Notes: a model not told the origin generated them from the sequence alone. A DNA stretch of 64,000 nucleotides from Mycolicibacterium septicum DSM 44393 (GCF_000455325.1 NZ_HG322951.1:3712622-3776621), one strand, 5' to 3'; shown: positions 16,864 through 26,043, counted from the stretch's first letter. Program-made: numbers and translations.

Positions 16864-18333
16864 TCAGCCCCACTCGTGGTTCATGGCCCGGGACTCGGAC
16901 ATGGTGCGCACGGACTCGCCGTGGCGGTCGGGTGCTCGGGACACCGCGATGAGAGCCATCGCGAGGGCGGCGGTGACCGCTCCGGCGACGAAGATCGTCA
17001 CGAAGCTGCCCTCCGATGGGACCATGCGATGCCCCAGCAACACCGCCACGACAGCGGCCGCCACGGAGCTGCCGATCGTCCGTGCGATCGCGTTCATGCT
17101 CGTGGCGATGCCCGTCTCGCTGGCGTCCACCTCGCTGACGACCAATGCGGGCAGGGCGCCGTAGCCCAGGCTGATGTAGGCGTTGGCCAAGACGCCGGCC
17201 ACGACGACCTGCCAGGGACGGCCATGGGCGACGGCGAGCATGACGAATCCGGCGATGCCGGCGACGGCGGCCACCACCAGCACCCGGCGGGCGCCGTATC
17301 GGTCGATGTACCGGCCGCTGACGAGCGCCACCAGAAAACCGGTCAGCGCTCCGGGCAGCAGGAAGTAGACGCTGGCTTGGAGCACGGTGGCCCCGAACCC
17401 GTAGCCGGCGACCTGCCGTGACATCTGCACGAACTGGGTGAGGCCGAGGAAGGCGAAGTACAGCCCCATTCCGACCAGGATCGTGGCCAGATTGGTCAGC
17501 AGGATGGGACGCCGGGCCAGCATCGTGGTCGAGACCAGGGGATCGGCGACTCGTCGTTCCCACCACCACCAGCTGATCAGCACGCCGATACCGCCGGCCA
17601 GAAAGCCGATCGTCCCCGGGTGGGTCCAGCCCCACGAGTTGCCCTGGGTGATGGCCAGCAGCACCGACGAGAGCCCGATCGCCAGGCCCGCAGCGCCCAG
17701 CCAGTCGATCGCACCGCCGGCGGCGGGCTTGCGGTTGGGTACGACCACGACTGCCACCACGATGACGACGGCGGTGAACGCGGTGGTGAGCCAGAAGACC
17801 CGGTGATACCCGGCGTCGCCCGACATCAGGAGGCCGGTGACGACGAGGCCGACGCCGCCGCCGAAGCCCAGCGTCCCGGACAACACCGACATCGCGCCGA
17901 CCAGGCGATCCTCGGCGAGTTCTTCGCGCAGGATCGCGATGCTGATCGGATAGAGCGCGTACGAGGCGCCCTGCAGGATGCGTGCCGCCACCAGCAGCGG
18001 TACCGACGCCGTCACCGCGGCCAGCACCGAACCCGCCAGCACGACCACCAGCACGCCGAGCAGGACCCGCTTCTTGCTGTAGAGGTCGGCCAGCCGGCCG
18101 ATCAGCGGGGTCGACGCGGCGGCCGCCAGCAGGTTGGCGGTCACAGCCCAGCTGACCGCCACCGACGAGGTGTCGAGCTGCCGGGCGATGATGCCAAGGA
18201 TGGGGACCACTGCGGTCTGCAGGATGGCGACGGTGAGGGCCACCAGACTCAGGCCGACGATCAGGACACCGGGCCGACGGGGTGCTCCGGGCACCGCGGG
18301 GGAGGCGGACCGGTCGGTTTCGGTCCTGGCCAC
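16864..18333 (-). CDS. MFS drug-type transporter (DHA2-like, about 14 segments)
   Basis: A 489-residue membrane protein. GRLADLYSKKRVLLGVLVVVLAGS is the MFS loop 2-3 signature (motif A); SWAVTANLLAAAASTPLIG precedes it. About 14 hydrophobic segments fit the EmrB/QacA (DHA2) drug exporters. It is transcribed in the same direction as the pot operon but 264 bases separate them, so it may be independent. Divergent from the NCS1 permease gene. The substrate is unknown. Confidence 0.87.
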   Translation of the reverse strand: MARTETDRSASPAVPGAPRRPGVLIVGLSLVALTVAILQTAVVPILGIIARQLDTSSVAVSWAVTANLLAAAASTPLIGRLADLYSKKRVLLGVLVVVLAGSVLAAVTASVPLLVAARILQGASYALYPISIAILREELAEDRLVGAMSVLSGTLGFGGGVGLVVTGLLMSGDAGYHRVFWLTTAFTAVVIVVAVVVVPNRKPAAGGAIDWLGAAGLAIGLSSVLLAITQGNSWGWTHPGTIGFLAGGIGVLISWWWWERRVADPLVSTTMLARRPILLTNLATILVGMGLYFAFLGLTQFVQMSRQVAGYGFGATVLQASVYFLLPGALTGFLVALVSGRYIDRYGARRVLVVAAVAGIAGFVMLAVAHGRPWQVVVAGVLANAYISLGYGALPALVVSEVDASETGIATSMNAIARTIGSSVAAAVVAVLLGHRMVPSEGSFVTIFVAGAVTAALAMALIAVSRAPDRHGESVRTMSESRAMNHEWG

Positions 18334-18427
18334 GTCCCGCTCCGATCCATAGCTAATCTTTGTGTTTCCCGATTATGGCCTTGATGCGGCACGCGCCCGC
18401 ACACCGGGTGCGTGGTCGAATAGACGA

Positions 18428-19816
18428 ATGGCTTTCGGCGTCAGTGCGCTCAACGCATCCACGTTCAGCGGGCGCCGCCCGACCGGCTCGGGTGATCTGA
18501 CCGTGGAGACCCATGGGATCGCACCGCTGGCCGCCGACCAACGGTACGGACATCCCGCCCGGCTGTTCACGGTGTGGTTCGCACCGCAGGTGAACATGAC
18601 CGGCGTCTTCACCGGGACATTGGCGATCACCCTCGGACTGGGCTTCTGGCTGGGACTGCTGGCCATGGTGATCGGCACCGTTGCGGGTTCGGCCGTGGTC
18701 GCCTATCTGTCGACGTGGGGTCCGCGCACCGGGGCGGGCCAACTTCCCAACGCGCGCATGGCATTCGGCGGTCTTGTCGTGGTGCCGGGCATCCTGCAGT
18801 GGGGATCGTCGATCGCCTGGGACGCCCTCGTCGGGTTGTTCGGCGGGGAGGCACTGGCGGCGCTGCTGGGCATCCCGTTCTGGAGCGCGGTGTTGATCGT
18901 GCTGGCGGTGCAGGGCGTCGTCGGGTTCTTCGGCTACGAGTTGATCCACCGCCTGCAGGCGGTGTTGACCGTCATCCTCTTCATCACGTTCGCGGTCTTC
19001 ACGGTCAAGCTGGTCAGCGGCCATGACATCGTCGTGGCGCCGTCGGTGTCCGGTGCCGATCTGGCCGGAGCATTCGTTTTCGAGGTCACCATTGCCCTGA
19101 GCCTGACGATCTCGTGGGCCAGCTACGCCGCGGATTTCAGTCGGTATCTCCCCAGCGACTCGTCGCGGTGGCAGGTGTTCGGGTACTCGTTCGCCGGGAT
19201 CGTGCTGGGCTACATCTTCGTTCAGGGCATCGGGATCGCGGCCGCGTCGGTCATCGGTGAACACACCGCCGACGGTGTTCACGCGGTCATGGGCGGGGGC
19301 CTGCTCGGCGGTCTGGCGTTGTTGGTGATCGCGCTCGCGGCGGTCGGGTCGGGGGTGATGAACGACTACAGCGGCTCCTTGGCATTGCAGACCATCGGTG
19401 TGCGGGTGCGGCGGCCGGTGTCGGCGATCATCGTGACGGCGCTGGCCTTCGGTTTGATCCTGTGGCTGCACGCCGCCGACACCGCGACCAGGTTCACCGA
19501 CGTCCTGCTGTTGGTCAGCTACTGGATTCCGGCGTTTGTCGCTGTGGTCGTGGTGGACTGGACGATCCGTATCCGCGGCCGCAACACCATCGATCCGAGC
19601 ACCGAACTCACCGGGCGCCGCGATGCGGTGGCGGCTCTGATCACCTTCCTGGTGGCCTACGCCGTCGCCGTGCCGTTCATGAACACCACCCTGATCCAGG
19701 GTGCGGTGGCCACCGCATGGCACGGTGCCGACATCGCCTACTTCGTCAATTTTGTTGCGGCGCTGGTGCTTTACGGAGGTTACCGACTGCTGACACGGCG
19801 GGCGGCCCGGCCATAG
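18428..19816 (+). CDS. NCS1 cytosine/purine/allantoin-type permease
   Basis: A 462-residue membrane protein from the ATG at 18428 (an in-frame ATG at 18362 exists but has no better ribosome site). The order VETHGIAPLAADQRYGHPARLFTVWFAPQVNMTG, SYAADFSRYLPS and SGVMNDYSGSLALQ is that of the nucleobase:cation symporter-1 family. It imports cytosine, purines, allantoin or hydantoin. Its neighbour on the opposite strand is a dehydrogenase, not a nucleobase enzyme, so the substrate is open. Confidence 0.85.
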   Translation: MAFGVSALNASTFSGRRPTGSGDLTVETHGIAPLAADQRYGHPARLFTVWFAPQVNMTGVFTGTLAITLGLGFWLGLLAMVIGTVAGSAVVAYLSTWGPRTGAGQLPNARMAFGGLVVVPGILQWGSSIAWDALVGLFGGEALAALLGIPFWSAVLIVLAVQGVVGFFGYELIHRLQAVLTVILFITFAVFTVKLVSGHDIVVAPSVSGADLAGAFVFEVTIALSLTISWASYAADFSRYLPSDSSRWQVFGYSFAGIVLGYIFVQGIGIAAASVIGEHTADGVHAVMGGGLLGGLALLVIALAAVGSGVMNDYSGSLALQTIGVRVRRPVSAIIVTALAFGLILWLHAADTATRFTDVLLLVSYWIPAFVAVVVVDWTIRIRGRNTIDPSTELTGRRDAVAALITFLVAYAVAVPFMNTTLIQGAVATAWHGADIAYFVNFVAALVLYGGYRLLTRRAARP

Positions 19817-19819
19817 GCG

Positions 19820-20884
19820 TCAGGCCAGTGCGGCCAGTACGTGCTCGGTGAACGACGACGTGGACGCGCTGCCGCCGATGTCGGCGGTGCCGACACCGGC
19901 ATCGAGGGTCCGCCGGACCGCGTCCTCGATGCGATCCGCGGCAATGCCGAGCGCCGGTGTGCCGTCCTCCCGACCGGCCAGCCATCGCAGCAGCATCGCG
20001 GTGGACAGGATCATCGCGACCGGATTGGCGATGTCGCGTCCGGCGATGTCGGGCGCAGACCCGTGGGCTGCCTGCGCCATCGCGTGAGTGTGCGACGCGT
20101 TGATCGAGGGCGCCATCCCGAGTGAGCCGCTCAACTGGCCGGCGAGGTCGGACAGGATGTCGCCGAACATGTTCTCGGCCACGATCACATCGAAGTCGCG
20201 CGGGTGGCTCACCAATCGAGCCGCCAAGGCGTCGATATGCTCACCACGGACTTGGACATCGGGGTAGCTCTGGGCAACCGCCTGGCACACGTCGCGGAAC
20301 AGCCCGGTGGTCTTGGCCAGGACATTCGTCTTGTGGGCGACGGTGACCGACTTGCGCCGGACGGACGCCAACTGGAATGCCTGGTGGGCGATCCGCTCAC
20401 AGGCGGTCCGGGTGAAAACCGCGACGGCCAGCGCGACATCGGGGGTCGGCATGAATTCGCCTGCGCCGTCGTACATGTTGCGATCGGCATAGAACCCTTC
20501 GGTGTTCTCCCTGACGATGACCACATCGAGATCGGGGCAGACGGCGTGGACGGCGGAACTCAGGGTGCGCGCGGGCCGGATGTTGGCGAACAAGTTGTAG
20601 CGCTTGCGGATTGCCCCACCGGGTGACAGTGTGCCCCGGAACTGCTCGGGGTATCCGGCGTTGTCGTGCGGTCCGAGAATCCACCCGGCCAGCCCGTCGA
20701 GCTCGGCCAGCGTCGGTTCCGGCAGGGGAGTTCCGAATTCACCGATCGCCTCGAGGCCGAACGGCAGTTCGCGCCAGTGCACGCCGACCGACGCACCGGC
20801 CAGGGCCCGTTCCGCGACCCTGGTGGCCGAGTCCACGATCTCCGGTCCGATACCGTCGCCGAGAAGCACTCCCAGAGTCAGCAC
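19820..20884 (-). CDS. isocitrate/isopropylmalate/tartrate dehydrogenase family enzyme
   Basis: A 354-residue decarboxylating beta-hydroxyacid dehydrogenase. Seen are LLGDGIGPEIV at the N-terminus, the substrate-binding IRPAR region (NIRPARTL), VRENTEGFYA, the lysine motif VAHKTNVLAKT, DVIVAENMFGDILSDLAGQL (Mg ligands) and the adenine-binding HGSAPDIAGRDIANP. It could act on tartrate, homoisocitrate or an isopropylmalate analogue; an extra paralogue away from leu genes suggests a catabolic role. Followed on the same strand by an alpha/beta hydrolase. Confidence 0.85.
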   Translation of the reverse strand: MLTLGVLLGDGIGPEIVDSATRVAERALAGASVGVHWRELPFGLEAIGEFGTPLPEPTLAELDGLAGWILGPHDNAGYPEQFRGTLSPGGAIRKRYNLFANIRPARTLSSAVHAVCPDLDVVIVRENTEGFYADRNMYDGAGEFMPTPDVALAVAVFTRTACERIAHQAFQLASVRRKSVTVAHKTNVLAKTTGLFRDVCQAVAQSYPDVQVRGEHIDALAARLVSHPRDFDVIVAENMFGDILSDLAGQLSGSLGMAPSINASHTHAMAQAAHGSAPDIAGRDIANPVAMILSTAMLLRWLAGREDGTPALGIAADRIEDAVRRTLDAGVGTADIGGSASTSSFTEHVLAALA

Positions 20885-20899
20885 ACCGTCATCTTCCGC

Positions 20900-21808
20900 T
20901 CAAACAGGATGGGCCGCGAACCACTGCAACAACATTTCTGCGATCTCGGCCGGCTTTTCTTCCGGGAGCCAGTGCGAGACCCCGCGCAGCGTTTCGAAAC
21001 GGTAGGGACCGCTCACGTAATTCGCGGTATCGCGCGCCGGCTTGGCGGTGATCGCGATGTCGCGGTCACTCCAGACATACAGCGTCGGCACTGTGATCTT
21101 GTCCGCGGCGCCCAGCCCCGACCGGCTCAGCGGCATGGCTCGGTACCAGTTCAGTGCGGCGGTCAGTGCCCCGGGTTGAGCCATCGCGCGAGCGTCACGT
21201 TCGGCGGCCTCGGGTGGCAGCCCGCTGTGGATCAGGGATTTTTCGATCGCCGCGCCGTTGCCGTCGCGCCCGAGCATCAACCGTTCTGACACCCACGGCA
21301 GTTGATTGACGTACATGTACCAGGAGGCCAGACCCTGTCGGCTGGTGAGCAGGGACCGCAGGAACGCCAGCGGGTGAGGCACCGACAGCGCCGACAACGA
21401 CGCCAGTTTGTCCGGTGCGCGCGCGGCGACACTCCAGGCCACCGCGGCACCCCAGTCGTGGCCGACGAGATGGACCCGGTCGGCGCCGCTGGCATCGATC
21501 AGCGCAAGGGTGTCCTCCACCAGTTCCGTCGCGCGGTAATCGCGGCGACGAGTCGGCCGGGCGCCGGGCGAGTACCCGCGCTGATTGGGCGCAAGACACC
21601 GGAACCCCTGGGCGGTGAGCAGGGAGATGATCGGTTCCCAGCTGACATTCTGCTGGGGGAAACCATGAAGCAAGACGACCACCGGACCGTCGGCTGGACC
21701 GTCATCGATGACGTCGAATACGAATTCCCCGCGGCGGTACTGATCCATGTCCTGCATCATGCCAAGCGCTGCGGCGGTCGGGAATGAGGCATTGGTGTTG
21801 AGGCTCAT
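20900..21808 (-). CDS. alpha/beta hydrolase of the epoxide-hydrolase type
   Basis: A 302-residue protein. The oxyanion region LLHGFPQQNVSW, the nucleophile elbow VGHDWGAAVAW (Asp nucleophile, as in epoxide hydrolases and haloalkane dehalogenases) and the C-terminal GVSHWLPEEKP histidine are present. The first ATG (21808) gives an untypical N-terminus; a start near MDQYRRGEF is equally likely. It lies 15 bases upstream... on the same strand the dehydrogenase gene reads first, so both may share a transcript. Substrate unknown. Confidence 0.82.
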   Translation of the reverse strand: MSLNTNASFPTAAALGMMQDMDQYRRGEFVFDVIDDGPADGPVVVLLHGFPQQNVSWEPIISLLTAQGFRCLAPNQRGYSPGARPTRRRDYRATELVEDTLALIDASGADRVHLVGHDWGAAVAWSVAARAPDKLASLSALSVPHPLAFLRSLLTSRQGLASWYMYVNQLPWVSERLMLGRDGNGAAIEKSLIHSGLPPEAAERDARAMAQPGALTAALNWYRAMPLSRSGLGAADKITVPTLYVWSDRDIAITAKPARDTANYVSGPYRFETLRGVSHWLPEEKPAEIAEMLLQWFAAHPV

Positions 21809-21909
21809 CGCCGCCCGACTTCAGGTAGCCCGCTACGCGCGACTGCAGACGGAGCGGTACTCGACACTGAGCCGATATGGGCCGCACGCGACCAGAAAGG
21901 CAGTGGCAG

Positions 21910-22557
21910 ATGAAGAATTACACCGTGGCACTCGGCGACACCCTGTTCGGGATCGCCCAGCGCGAATACGGCGACGGGGATCTCTACCCCGTCATCGCCG
22001 AGCAGAATCACCTCAGCAATCCGGGGCTGATCAACATCGGGCAGGAATTGTTGATCCCGTACGTCACCTACCGGCACCTGTTCACGACCGATGACAGCAC
22101 CGCCGCCCGCAGGCAGCTCACCCAGTCGATCTACGGGACGCAGAGCCCCGACATCCAGTTGATCTGGGAGGTGGTGAACGGTGTGGCGCAGCGGGAGATC
22201 CGTCGCGGTAGTTGGTTGCTCCTGCCCGATCTCACCAACGTCGGACACCACACCGTCGTCGAGGGGGAGAGCTTCGTGCTGCTGGCGGACCGGTGGTACG
22301 GCGACGATCACCTTGCGATCGTCATCGCCAACGCCAACAACCTGGACCCGTCCACCGATCCGGACCCGGGTCAGGTTCTGATGGTTCCCGGGCTCAATCG
22401 TCGTCGGCATATCGCCGGGGACACCCTCGAGTCACTGTGCGTCGAGGAGTACGGCGATCACGATGTGTCGACCCGTGCGGCCGTTGCCGGCGCGGCCAAC
22501 TACATCAGCCGCCCTCACCACCTCTTCTCCAATCAGGTGGTGTACTTCCCCTCGTGA
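21910..22557 (+). CDS. cytosolic multi-LysM protein
   Basis: A 215-residue protein from the ATG at 21910. A LysM module opens it (YTVALGDTLFGIAQREYGDGDLYPVIAEQN, then LINIGQELLIPY). A second clear module runs around residues 112-158 (HTVVEGESFVLLADRWYGD through PGQVLMVPG), and two degenerate ones fill the rest. No signal peptide or membrane segment is present, which is unusual for a peptidoglycan-binding protein. Cytosolic LysM proteins are known as tail-tube/baseplate adaptors of phages and contractile injection systems. A gpV-type spike gene is found 33 kb away (55045). Confidence 0.8.
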   Translation: MKNYTVALGDTLFGIAQREYGDGDLYPVIAEQNHLSNPGLINIGQELLIPYVTYRHLFTTDDSTAARRQLTQSIYGTQSPDIQLIWEVVNGVAQREIRRGSWLLLPDLTNVGHHTVVEGESFVLLADRWYGDDHLAIVIANANNLDPSTDPDPGQVLMVPGLNRRRHIAGDTLESLCVEEYGDHDVSTRAAVAGAANYISRPHHLFSNQVVYFPS

Positions 22558-22744
22558 TCACCTCGGTGTGAACGAGAGTGGTTGTTTGCCAGTCGATCCC
22601 GTGTAGCCGACGGCGGCGGCGGCCGTGACCTTCCGGTGGCCAACTTGTGACAGCAACGTGGCGGCCGTGGAGCGCCTTCGCGGTTGCAGCGTATGCGCAG
22701 GATGCGGTACCAATCATGAGGTGCGCGCGGGAAGGACCATCTGA

Positions 22745-23620
22745 ATGAGCTCGATTGGGACAGAAGACGTTCCAGGGCACTGGCTGACCGCGGCGGAAGT
22801 GGCCCGGGCGTCGCAGTTGCGAGAGGATCTCGTCGAGCGGTTCCTGCCGGCCGGGCAACCGCAAGGGGCGCTCTACGGACGCGATCTCGTGTCAGTTGCC
22901 CGATTCGTCAAGGTGCTCACCGATCTGGGAACACCGACCGCTGCTGTCGAAGTGGCTGTCGCCGAATTGCGGGCCCGCCCGGACGCGGCATTCAGCGTGG
23001 CCCTTCGCGGAGGTGGCGGTGCGGGTCGGTGGTCACTGAGTCCGAAGCTGACCGGCAACCGGACCCGGGTCTGGAAAACGGTGGGTGCGACCACTGCCGC
23101 CGCGTTGCTCGTCGGCGGCGTCGTGGCGGTCACGATGTCGCGACACGAGGATCAGCAGTCCACTGCGGGACCGGCCCCATCCGGTGTCAAACCCGTTCCC
23201 GCCGAAGTGGTTGCGTCGACCGTGACGGAGGAGCCGGGCGGCCGGGCCGCCCAGGCGTTTGCCGCACCCAAGCCGGATCCGGTGTGTTCGCAATGGCAAC
23301 GGGCCGGCGCCGGGTACGACGGCAAGCAGCAGGCGTGGGTCAAGACCGATCACCGGGTCCCGGCGTCGCGCTGGTCGCCCAAGCAGCGGTCGGTGACGCT
23401 GGCCGTCATCCCGGTCATGCGCCAGGAAGCCGCCGAATTGCGCGCCTTGGCCGACAAGGCCACGGACCCGCTTCTGATCGGTCTGTTGCGGGCCCAGTCT
23501 CGGTACGTGGACAATTACGCCACCAAACTGCCGAAGTTCGAGCCGGCGGACCATGCGAACTGGACCGCGGCAGGCGCGATGGATGCTGCGGTGAAGGCGG
23601 CTTGCTCGACGCCACGTTGA
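22745..23620 (+). CDS. membrane-anchored protein with a MerR-like N-terminal domain
   Basis: A 291-residue protein in three parts. Residues 10-80 (HWLTAAEVARASQLREDLVERFLP, then LYGRDLVSVARFVKVLTDLGTP) resemble a MerR-type winged helix. Residues about 118-136 are one membrane span (TTAAALLVGGVVAVTM). The rest is an extracytoplasmic Pro/Ala linker and a helical domain with two cysteines (VCSQWQ and KAACST) that could form a disulfide. This matches a one-component transmembrane regulator in outline. No known family was recognised with certainty. Confidence 0.68.
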   Translation: MSSIGTEDVPGHWLTAAEVARASQLREDLVERFLPAGQPQGALYGRDLVSVARFVKVLTDLGTPTAAVEVAVAELRARPDAAFSVALRGGGGAGRWSLSPKLTGNRTRVWKTVGATTAAALLVGGVVAVTMSRHEDQQSTAGPAPSGVKPVPAEVVASTVTEEPGGRAAQAFAAPKPDPVCSQWQRAGAGYDGKQQAWVKTDHRVPASRWSPKQRSVTLAVIPVMRQEAAELRALADKATDPLLIGLLRAQSRYVDNYATKLPKFEPADHANWTAAGAMDAAVKAACSTPR

Positions 23621-23637
23621 GTGCCCGCCTTCCGGTA

Positions 23638-23673
23638 TCTGGTGGGGCACTAGGGGATGAGTGCCCCACCAGA
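23638..23673. terminator. bidirectional hairpin terminator
   Basis: A perfect 14-bp stem (TCTGGTGGGGCACT with its complement) with an eight-base loop stands between two convergent genes ending at 23620 and 23685. It is well placed to stop transcription from both sides. Confidence 0.72.
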
Positions 23674-23684
23674 AATCGGTTCGG

Positions 23685-23993
23685 TTACATCGGAATCCAG
23701 CGATCGAGGAACCAGAAGCCCCAACCGTGGCCGTCGCCGGCCTGCATCGGGGTCACCCGCTGGCCATTCCACTCGAACGGTTGATGATCACGACGCGCCG
23801 CGTCGATCCCGCGACCGTGCCAGTCGTCGGGCCGGAAGCCACGGTCGTCGTGGCGGTCGCACTGCGGCGCACCCGGACGGTCGCAACCAGGGCCCGGGTC
23901 GGCGGCGGCGGTGCCAATACCCAGCCCCAGCAACCCGGCCGCGCCTAATCCTGCCGCCATCGCCGATATGCCCACGGATTTTTTGAAACGCAT
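23685..23993 (-). CDS. small secreted mycobacterial protein
   Basis: The ATG at 23993 is chosen because GGAG precedes it and a signal peptide follows at once (MRFKKSVGISAMAAGLGAAGLL, cleaved around TAAADP). The mature part of about 70 residues is rich in Asp, Arg, His and Trp, with CDRPGAPQCDRHDD giving a cysteine pair, and ends in GWGFWFLDRWIPM. Small secreted proteins of this shape are common in mycobacteria and mostly of unknown function. Confidence 0.7.
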   Translation of the reverse strand: MRFKKSVGISAMAAGLGAAGLLGLGIGTAAADPGPGCDRPGAPQCDRHDDRGFRPDDWHGRGIDAARRDHQPFEWNGQRVTPMQAGDGHGWGFWFLDRWIPM

Positions 23994-24363
23994 TGCTTTA
24001 CTCCGTTTCTGATCAGTGCGACGACGGTGCCGCACGGAGAGCAAAGCTATTTCGGCGGGTTGTGTTTGCCCTGTGCTGACGATTGGCACGCGCTGTGCGG
24101 TCGGTAACAAGATGAAAACTGCTTGGACTCAGTGATATTGAGTGCCGGCAGCCGACGCTCAGATGCATCCCGGCATACCGTCGCGGCGATGCGCCGACGA
24201 TGAGGACGAGACGGCGGATCTGTCGAGGTCAACCCGCCAATCGGTGCAGCGGCTGAGGATCTCGTCAAAGCCGACGCGGCCCTCGTTACGCGCCAAGGCA
24301 TTTCCCAGGAATCAGCCGACGGTGCCAACGCCCATACCGGTCCCGCCTGCCGGGGACCCACGC
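23994..24363. other. intergenic region without a recognised gene
   Basis: This gap between a small secreted-protein gene and the NTF2-like gene contains the secreted gene's promoter end (a low-GC stretch around 24050-24130). No open frame here has convincing codon use, and no repeat or RNA was seen. Confidence 0.5.
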
Positions 24364-24885
24364 TCACCAGGTCAGATTGTGCTTTTCGAAGTGGCGAGCC
24401 AACGCCTCCATGTACTCGTCGCCGTGAAATGGCCCGCGGGCGCCGATCGCCTTTTCCAGGAAAGGACCGTATTCCTCGTCGTTGACGTAGGTCGACCAGT
24501 GGGTGATCTGGCCGTCGTCGTTGGTGTCGATGAAGCTGATCGAGTAGAAGCCCATCGTCTCGCCCTCGGCTGTCGTGCCCTCCCAGCGGTAGCGCATGAC
24601 AAGGCCGTTCTCGGCGGGCCAGAACTTGTGGTCGACGGGTTTCCAGTCGGGGAACACCACCGAATAAGCCTTGGCCTCGACGGTGGCCGCGACGTCGAAC
24701 GAGGTGGCCACGTCCTTGAGCACGAGCTCCTGACCGGCCACGAAGTAGGGCGAGGTGTACACGGCGTCGTCGGTGAACTCCCACTCGTCGTATGACTCGC
24801 CTTCCTGCACCTTCCGCAGCACGTACTTGTCGCGGTAGCTCTCGGCCATGCGGCGGTGTTTGGCGATTCGGTCGACCAGATCCAT
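24364..24885 (-). CDS. NTF2-like (SnoaL-fold) protein
   Basis: A 173-residue protein with the alpha+beta roll pattern: a helical start, YTSPYFVAGQELV, YSVVFPDWKPVDHKFWPAENG, MRYRWEGTTAEG and FYSISFIDTNDDGQITHWSTYVN. Related to nuclear-transport-factor-2-like enzymes and polyketide/steroid isomerases. An operator-like dyad is 72 bases upstream and an aromatic-ring-fission-type hydrolase precedes it on the same strand. A fold relative lies in the Rieske/P450 operon at 8003. The substrate is unknown. Confidence 0.72.
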   Translation of the reverse strand: MDLVDRIAKHRRMAESYRDKYVLRKVQEGESYDEWEFTDDAVYTSPYFVAGQELVLKDVATSFDVAATVEAKAYSVVFPDWKPVDHKFWPAENGLVMRYRWEGTTAEGETMGFYSISFIDTNDDGQITHWSTYVNDEEYGPFLEKAIGARGPFHGDEYMEALARHFEKHNLTW

Positions 24886-24956
24886 TGCGGTCCTTATTCA
24901 TTGGGGGAGCGGCAAGGCCAGGCCGGCGGCTCGTGTGGCCTGGCGCACACCACTAA

Positions 24957-24972
24957 TATACAGACCTGTATC
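24957..24972. promoter_or_regulatory. operator-like dyad upstream of the NTF2-like gene
   Basis: ATACAG and CTGTAT are perfect 6-bp arms separated by AC, in the 16-mer TATACAGACCTGTATC, in an AT-rich promoter-like patch 72 bases from the gene start. It has the form of a TetR-type operator and resembles the dyad at 9969-9984 upstream of the Rieske operon (same 16-base length, 11 positions shared). Confidence 0.5.
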
Positions 24973-25011
24973 GCAGATTCAACGGTGAATCTTCATGGTT
25001 GGCGATAGGTG

Positions 25012-25116
25012 ATGAACCCACATTTCGGCACGGGGGAACGCCTGGCCGACGGTGACTTGGATGCCGACAAGATGGCCGATGACATCGGCCGGCGGATTCA
25101 GCGCACTCGAAACTAG
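25012..25116 (+). CDS. possible 34-residue small ORF
   Basis: A short frame (MNPHFGTGERLADGD onward, ending GRRIQRTRN) with codon use similar to real genes of the window but no supporting family. It overlaps the tail of the hydrolase gene by four bases. It could be a remnant or chance ORF. Confidence 0.2.
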   Translation: MNPHFGTGERLADGDLDADKMADDIGRRIQRTRN

Positions 25117-25958
25117 GCGCGGGTGAGGAACCCCAGCACGGTCTGCTCGAAGGCCTCCTTGGCTTCGATCATGGCCCAGTGTCCGCAGTTGGGGAACACA
25201 TGCAGCTCGGCGTTCGGGATCGTCCGCATGGGGATCAGTGCCATGTCGAGCGGGCTGACCCGGTCATCGCGGCCCCAGGTCAGCAGCGTGGGGGCGGCAA
25301 CCTTGTGCATCTGGGCCCAGGCCATCGGGGCATCCGACGACCGCATGGCGGCCATCATCCCGGCGAACGCCGCCTTGCCGTACATGCGCTTGGCGGCGGC
25401 CAGGGTCGTGGGGTCGGTCGCCAGCTCCCACCGCTGTTCGATGAGCTCGTCGGTGACCAGCGCCGGGTCGAAGACCATCGAGTTCAGCCAGTCGATCAGG
25501 CGCTGACGGGTCGGGTCTTCGGTGAACTCCTGCAGGAGCCGGATGCCCTCGCTGGGGCCCGGGCTGAACACGTTGGTTCCGATGCCGCCGATGGTGACGA
25601 GTTTGCCGATGCGGTCCGGCCGGCGGATGGCGAAGTTGATTCCCACCCCGCCGCCCATGGAGTTGCCGACGATGTGCACCCGGTCGATGTCGAGGGCATC
25701 GACGAAGGGGCCCACCACGCCCTGGGCGGTGACCATGGGATGGCCGCCGATGTCGTCGGTGACACCGAACCCCGGGAATTCCAGGACCAGGCACCGGAAT
25801 TGCCGGGCGAAGGTGGGCAGGATCCCCCGGAAGTTGCGCCAGCCCGTCACTCCTGGCCCCGAGCCGTGTAGGAACAGCAGCGCCGGTCCGTCGCCGGTGT
25901 CGTAATACCGCAACACGCCGGCGGATGTCTCGATCTCCCTCAGTTCCAGCTCGGTCAT
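25113..25958 (-). CDS. alpha/beta hydrolase of the meta-cleavage-product type
   Basis: The ATG at 25958 is taken as start since MTELELREIETSAGVLRYYDTG is the usual beginning of this family. The 281-residue protein has HGSGPGVTGW (oxyanion loop, as in BphD/HsaD/MhpC), the nucleophile motif GNSMGGG and the late FPNCGHWAMIE histidine with an intervening DDRVSP aspartate. These enzymes split C-C bonds of ring-fission products in steroid or aromatic breakdown. Only an NTF2-like gene is adjacent, so the pathway is unknown, but it fits a catabolic cluster. Confidence 0.85.
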   Translation of the reverse strand: MTELELREIETSAGVLRYYDTGDGPALLFLHGSGPGVTGWRNFRGILPTFARQFRCLVLEFPGFGVTDDIGGHPMVTAQGVVGPFVDALDIDRVHIVGNSMGGGVGINFAIRRPDRIGKLVTIGGIGTNVFSPGPSEGIRLLQEFTEDPTRQRLIDWLNSMVFDPALVTDELIEQRWELATDPTTLAAAKRMYGKAAFAGMMAAMRSSDAPMAWAQMHKVAAPTLLTWGRDDRVSPLDMALIPMRTIPNAELHVFPNCGHWAMIEAKEAFEQTVLGFLTRA

Positions 25959-26043
25959 GGCAACCAACCTACGGGTGCCGGCCCGCCGGTTCCCGGGCAG
26001 TCCCGCACCGTGGAACACGATCGGATGTTGCGTATGGCCTCAA

